In this document: positions 60,606-64,000 of the stretch, piece after piece
Position numbering within the stretch: position 1 is the stretch's first letter
Layout of the letters: every line of letters begins with the position of its first letter
DNA from: Anaerotruncus sp. G3(2012)
GTDB lineage: Bacteria > Bacillota > Clostridia > Oscillospirales > Ruminococcaceae
Length of the DNA: 64,000 nt
Reading direction: 5' to 3'
NCBI RefSeq assembly: GCF_000403395.2
Contig: NZ_KE159657.1
Coordinates: 566,438 to 630,437 of the forward strand
The notes under the pieces: model-generated
What the model was told of the DNA's origin: nothing
Seen by the model: the letters and a program-made list of their open reading frames with translations, nothing else
Databases searched by the model: none
Made by a program: the position numbers and the translations under genes

Positions 60606-61641
60606 CCGCAGGTTGATCGCCATGGCTGTGGGGCTGGCGGTGGCTCTCTGTGGATGCGGGCAGCAGATGCATAGTCCCACGCTGCTTTCCTCCCCAGCGC
60701 AGACCCACACGTTGGTTTTGCAGGTAAACCGGAACCTGAGTCGGAATGTTTTGGTATGCGTTGACGAATTCGCTGATGCGGTCGAGCAGATGAGCGGGGG
60801 TGCGCTGACCGTCGACGTGCAGCTCGGCTATCCAAATGACACGACGGTCAGCCGGGAAGAAGCGGACATGGTTTTGCTGAACAATGCGCAGATTGCCCGC
60901 GCAGACCGGTTATTTGCGATGTTTTCCCTGCCGTTCCTGTTCGATAACGGTCACCACATGACCAGTGCGCTCAACTCGGAAGAGGTTAGGCAGATTTTGG
61001 AACAGCGGCTCAGTGAAAAGGGAATCTTTCCAATGGTCGCATTCTATAATGGGAGCAGCCATTTGGTCACAGGAGGGCAGGAATTGCGCACAGCGACAGA
61101 CTTTCGCGGAGTGACTGCGGCGATGTCTGTGGGGAGTGCGGATGAATCCGCTGTTTTTCAGGCATTGGGAGTGCGGGTCCTGCCTTACACCAGTGCGTTG
61201 CGGTTGGGGGAGCGGGTGGAACTGTCCACAGAGGATGGAAAATCCGAATCGGTGTCAGTCAGCGCGATCGAGGTGACCCTCGACCAGGTTTTGAGCTTGG
61301 AACATTCGTCCGGACGGGTGCGGTTCATCAACAGCTACCACAGAATGGAGCCGCTCTGGCTTTTTATGAGCAGTCAGAGTTTCGGCCAGCTCACCAGTTG
61401 GGAACAGGCGGTGCTGTTGGAGAGCTGTGCAGGTCTGACTGCCGGGATGGAAGAAAGGCGTTCTGTCCGGGAAGCCGGCCTGCGAGAGCAAATCCGGGCT
61501 AGGGAGATTCCTGAAGTGGACGTTGAACGTCTGGCGATCGCCGGGGTGCTCTATGGAAAAAACGGACAGGGTACCGATCTTTATACCCCGCCTGATTATT
61601 TTGATCCGCGTGTTTACCAATTGGTCCAACGATTTGAATAG
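60598..61641 (+). CDS. DctP-like (TRAP-type) solute-binding lipoprotein
   Basis: A 347-residue exported lipoprotein with lipobox ALCGC at residues 16-20. The body resembles TRAP solute-binding proteins: MSGGALTVDVQLGYPNDTT, FSLPFLFDNGHHM, and DLYTPPDYFDPRVYQLV at the end. The usual conserved Arg-containing RVPxxP-like segment is altered (FRGVTAAMSVGS). No TRAP membrane genes are present; instead it is translationally fused to the MBOAT/DHHW operon, overlapping the DHHW stop by 8 bases. Confidence 0.78.
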   Translation: MISRRLIAMAVGLAVALCGCGQQMHSPTLLSSPAQTHTLVLQVNRNLSRNVLVCVDEFADAVEQMSGGALTVDVQLGYPNDTTVSREEADMVLLNNAQIARADRLFAMFSLPFLFDNGHHMTSALNSEEVRQILEQRLSEKGIFPMVAFYNGSSHLVTGGQELRTATDFRGVTAAMSVGSADESAVFQALGVRVLPYTSALRLGERVELSTEDGKSESVSVSAIEVTLDQVLSLEHSSGRVRFINSYHRMEPLWLFMSSQSFGQLTSWEQAVLLESCAGLTAGMEERRSVREAGLREQIRAREIPEVDVERLAIAGVLYGKNGQGTDLYTPPDYFDPRVYQLVQRFE

Positions 61642-61646
61642 TGGAA

Positions 61647-61681
61647 AACGTCCTGCTGGATATTTTGTTCAGCAGGACGTT
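61647..61681 (+). terminator. Hairpin after the DctP-like gene
   Basis: AACGTCCTGCTG and CAGCAGGACGTT form a perfect 12-bp stem. The T-tract is poor, but no other terminator follows. Confidence 0.6.
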
Positions 61682-61748
61682 ATGCTGAAGGAGACCTTTT
61701 GATCTATTTCCTATAGAACAGATTTCTGCGAAAAACAGATTCCACTAC

Positions 61749-61777
61749 TTGTCATTTCACAGTTTTTATGATATGAT
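61749..61777 (+). promoter_or_regulatory. Promoter of the polysaccharide exporter genes
   Basis: TTGTCA at 61749, 17 bases, TATGAT at 61772. The leader to the permease gene is about 180 bases, AT-rich, with no structure I recognise. Confidence 0.5.
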
Positions 61778-61965
61778 ATCCCATAGTCTTGCTAAAGGTT
61801 TATTTTAAACAAAAATGAAACAGATTATTTATTCTGTATCTATACAGAGAGAAGATAAGAGAGATTTGTTCAAAGAAGGCCAATCTCAAAGTTGGGGATC
61901 ATTAATTTAATGGATATGGACAGGCTACAGAAACAACAAAATAATCCAGAAAGGAAACGACAAAC

Positions 61966-62733
61966 ATGTTGCAGAGGCTAAAACAGCACCAGTTTTTATT
62001 TGGAGAACTGGTCAAACGGGACTTCGCGAAAAAATACAAGAGGACGATCCTGGGGATGGCGTGGAGTATCCTGTCCCCGCTGATGAACCTGCTGATTATG
62101 TGGCTGGTGTTCAGCAACTTGCTTGGAAGCAACGTACACCATTATGTGATTTATCTGTTTGCAGGGCAGTTGGTATTCTCCTATTTTACGGATGCGACTA
62201 ATCTAGGAATGACTTCGCTGGTGGGAAACGCGGGAATCTTCACTAAGGTGAACATACCAAAGTATCTGTTTCTATTTTCTCAGAACGTGTCTTCGCTCAT
62301 CAACTTCGGGCTGACGCTCCTCATCTTCTTTGCGTTCACGGCTTTTGACGGGATTCCGTTCACCTGGAAGTTTTTTTTGCTGGTCTATCCGGTGGTGTGC
62401 ATGATCGTGTTTAATCTGGGGGTGGGCCTGATCCTGTCAGCATTGTTCGTGTTCTTCCGGGATATGCAGTATCTGTGGGGAATCCTGACCCAGCTGCTGA
62501 TGTGGCTTTCCGCCATCTTCTACACAATAGACGTCTACAGCGAAACGGCACAGCTCCTGTTTCTGGCGAATCCGATCTATCTGTATATTCGCTATTTCCG
62601 GAAGATCGTGATTGATGGGGCGATCCCTTCGCTGGGATTTCATCTGTTGGCTGCGGCATATGCGTTGGGAGCCTTTGCGGTGGGGGCTTACATGTACAAA
62701 AAGTACAACCATGAGTTCCTGTATTACGTTTGA
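61966..62733 (+). CDS. Polysaccharide ABC exporter permease (Wzm/TagG type)
   Basis: A 255-residue ABC-2 membrane protein with about six helices. Features of the Wzm/TagG family are FGELVKRDFAKKYKRTILGMAWS before helix 1, VYSETAQLLFLANPIYLYIRYFR near the end, and the length. It exports lipid-linked glycans such as O-antigen or teichoic acid. AGAAAGGAAACGACAA precedes the ATG. The matching ATPase gene starts 14 bases downstream. Confidence 0.93.
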   Translation: MLQRLKQHQFLFGELVKRDFAKKYKRTILGMAWSILSPLMNLLIMWLVFSNLLGSNVHHYVIYLFAGQLVFSYFTDATNLGMTSLVGNAGIFTKVNIPKYLFLFSQNVSSLINFGLTLLIFFAFTAFDGIPFTWKFFLLVYPVVCMIVFNLGVGLILSALFVFFRDMQYLWGILTQLLMWLSAIFYTIDVYSETAQLLFLANPIYLYIRYFRKIVIDGAIPSLGFHLLAAAYALGAFAVGAYMYKKYNHEFLYYV

Positions 62734-62747
62734 GTAGAGGGTTTGCG

Positions 62748-63500
62748 ATGAAAACAATGTTGAAAGCGGAGCATGTCTCGATCAGCTATAAGATCGGGGA
62801 TTTTAAGGATATTGGGTTGAAGGAATGGACGATGCGGCATCTGAAGCATCAGTACCATGTGGAAACGTTTATGGCGGTGGAAGATGTCTCGTTTGAGCTG
62901 AAAAAGGGGGATATGCTGGGGATCATCGGGACGAACGGCGCGGGAAAATCGACGCTGCTCAAGGCGGTTATTGGGGTGATGGAGCCGAGAGCGGGGAAGA
63001 TTGAACGGAATGGGAATATTTCTGCGTTGCTGGAACTGGCATCCGGCTTTGACGGTGACCTGACGGTCAAGGAAAATGCCTATCTGCGCGGAGCGATGCT
63101 GGGATATACCAAGGAATTCATGGATGAAACCTACGAACAGATTCTGGATTTTTCCGAGTTGCGGGAGTTCGAGGAACGGCCGTTCAAACAGCTTTCCACA
63201 GGGATGCAGTCGAGATTGGCGTTCTCGATCGCGTCGCTGGTGCAGCCGGAAATCCTGATTTTGGATGAGGTACTATCGGTAGGGGATGGTGCATTCCAGG
63301 AAAAGAGCGCGGCCAAGATGCGGGAAATCATCGACGGGGGTGCGGCAACGATTTTGGTGTCGCATTCGCTGAATCAGATTCGAGAACTTTGCAACAAGGT
63401 GCTCTGGCTGCACAAAGGAAAACAGATCGCATTCGGGGAGATGGAGCCGATCTGTGACCGGTATGAGGAATTTCTTACGTCGGGAAAGGGATTGCCCTGA
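62748..63500 (+). CDS. Polysaccharide ABC exporter ATPase (Wzt/TagH type)
   Basis: A 250-residue ATPase with Walker A GTNGAGKST, an atypical signature FKQLSTGMQSRL, Walker B EILILDEVLSVGD and H-loop ILVSHSL. The characteristic N-terminal stretch HLKHQYHVETFMAVEDVSFEL is that of Wzt/TagH. No C-terminal carbohydrate-binding domain is present, so glycan recognition is not chain-end specific as in long Wzt. The ATG at 62748 follows AGAGGG; a TTG overlapping the permease stop is unlikely. Confidence 0.94.
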   Translation: MKTMLKAEHVSISYKIGDFKDIGLKEWTMRHLKHQYHVETFMAVEDVSFELKKGDMLGIIGTNGAGKSTLLKAVIGVMEPRAGKIERNGNISALLELASGFDGDLTVKENAYLRGAMLGYTKEFMDETYEQILDFSELREFEERPFKQLSTGMQSRLAFSIASLVQPEILILDEVLSVGDGAFQEKSAAKMREIIDGGAATILVSHSLNQIRELCNKVLWLHKGKQIAFGEMEPICDRYEEFLTSGKGLP

Positions 63501-63552
63501 TGTTATTTATAGCCGATACCAAATCCGAAAAATCCAAAGGAGATATGGATAA

Positions 63553-64000
63553 ATGAAAGAACTGATAAAAAAGATCATCCGCCGTATTTTAGGATGGTAT
63601 ATCCATCCACTTTATCATGAGGATGAACGTATCCGCGAAGAGATGACGGGTTATCAAGAGCAGCTTGGAACTGAGCGAGAAAAATTAGAAGAACAAGGAC
63701 ACATATTGCGAGACTTGTCTGGACAGATACAGCAGATGGCTGGAATGCAGGGCTGCTTAGATCAGCAGCAGCTGCAGATTGAAAAATTAGAAACCGAAAT
63801 GCCATCCTTTCAGGAAGAGCTTCTGCAAAACGCGGAAGGCATTCAGGAACAGATCCGTCAGCTGGCAGAGCTGCGGGGACAGCTGGATCAGCAAAAAATG
63901 CGGAGAGACGAGCGCGATCTTCGGCTGGAGGAACGCCTGAATCAGCAGCAGTCACGGATAGACGAGCGCGATCTTCGGCTGGAGGAACGCCTGAATCAGC
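63553..64000 (+). CDS. Coiled-coil protein, 5' part, likely glycan-assembly gene
   Basis: The frame is open to the end of the window (149 residues visible). After MKELIKKIIRRILGWYIHP the sequence is almost entirely charged heptads (QEQL, EEQGH, QIQQ, RLEERLNQ), predicting a long coiled coil. The final part is a DNA-level tandem repeat. Genes in this position after wzm-wzt often encode glycosyltransferases or chain-length/modifying enzymes with coiled-coil stretches, but no catalytic domain is visible here. AAAGGAGATATGGATAA precedes the ATG. Confidence 0.75.
   Translation, partial: MKELIKKIIRRILGWYIHPLYHEDERIREEMTGYQEQLGTEREKLEEQGHILRDLSGQIQQMAGMQGCLDQQQLQIEKLETEMPSFQEELLQNAEGIQEQIRQLAELRGQLDQQKMRRDERDLRLEERLNQQQSRIDERDLRLEERLNQ
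63907..64000 (+). repeat. 54-bp in-frame tandem repeat
   Basis: The unit begins GACGAGCGCGATCTTCGGCT at 63907 and again at 63961, identical over all 40 bases visible in the second copy. The 54-base period equals 18 residues (DERDLRLEERLNQQQSRI). More copies may follow beyond the window. Confidence 0.9.

Noticed and set aside
60598..61641. Complete TRAP transporter
   Set aside because: Only a DctP-like gene is present; no small DctQ or large DctM membrane protein is encoded nearby.
1..64000. CRISPR arrays, tRNA, rRNA, prophage or defence islands
   Set aside because: No regularly spaced repeats, no tRNA cloverleaf or rRNA-like stretch, and no integrase, Cas, restriction or toxin-antitoxin genes were seen.

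Overview
The window looks like chromosome of an anaerobic, moderately GC-rich Clostridia, probably of the Oscillospiraceae/Ruminococcaceae type. The reasons are strong AGGAGG-type ribosome binding sites, Firmicutes neighbourhoods (lon-engB, hprK-murB-rapZ-whiA, dnaE-pfkA), a tetrahydrofolate riboswitch in front of folT, and a complete set of oxygen-sensitive 2-hydroxyglutaryl-CoA dehydratase genes. No rRNA, tRNA, CRISPR array, prophage or transposase gene was found. The species assignment is inference.

Region 1 (1-16.1 kb) is mostly housekeeping: the 3' part of lon, engB, lysA, a YerC-type DNA-binding protein, a methyltransferase, hslO, nth, a TspO-like protein, an AI-2E family permease, HPr and enzyme I of the PTS, then a structured leader, a THF riboswitch, folT and rqcH. 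It ends with a divergent LysR regulator/SDR pair. The HPr has arginine at position 46 instead of the regulatory serine, although hprK lies at 41.4 kb.

Region 2 (16.3-22.7 kb) is a cell-envelope locus: a TetR regulator diverges from an MMPL/RND-type membrane protein, a secreted protein with four Ig-like repeats, and a secreted Leu/Gly heptad-repeat protein. Region 3 (22.9-29.2 kb) is the glutamate-fermentation operon gctA-gctB-hgdC-hgdA-hgdB on the minus strand, with a divergent AraC regulator and repeated binding-site candidates between them.

Region 4 (29.3-41.0 kb) is the most novel part: an RpiR regulator diverges from a dipeptide/oligosaccharide-type ABC importer. That importer is translationally coupled to an FAD oxidoreductase, an acetyl-xylan-esterase-family hydrolase and a paralogue of it that has lost its nucleophile serine. 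A Gfo/Idh-type dehydrogenase follows. The substrate is unknown.

Region 5 (41.2-47.9 kb) starts at a strong promoter and carries hprK, a PHP phosphoesterase, a ROK glucokinase, murB, rapZ, whiA and two small genes: carbon regulation, wall precursor synthesis and division control in one row. A MITE-like 170-bp element separates it from dnaE, a PAS-GGDEF protein and pfkA (48.2-54.5 kb).

Region 6 (54.7-64 kb) is again envelope-related: a secreted transglutaminase-like protein, a lipoprotein with eight CxxC motifs of DnaJ zinc-finger type, an MBOAT/DHHW acylation pair with an attached DctP-like lipoprotein, and a Wzm/Wzt polysaccharide exporter followed by a truncated coiled-coil gene whose visible end is a 54-bp tandem repeat.
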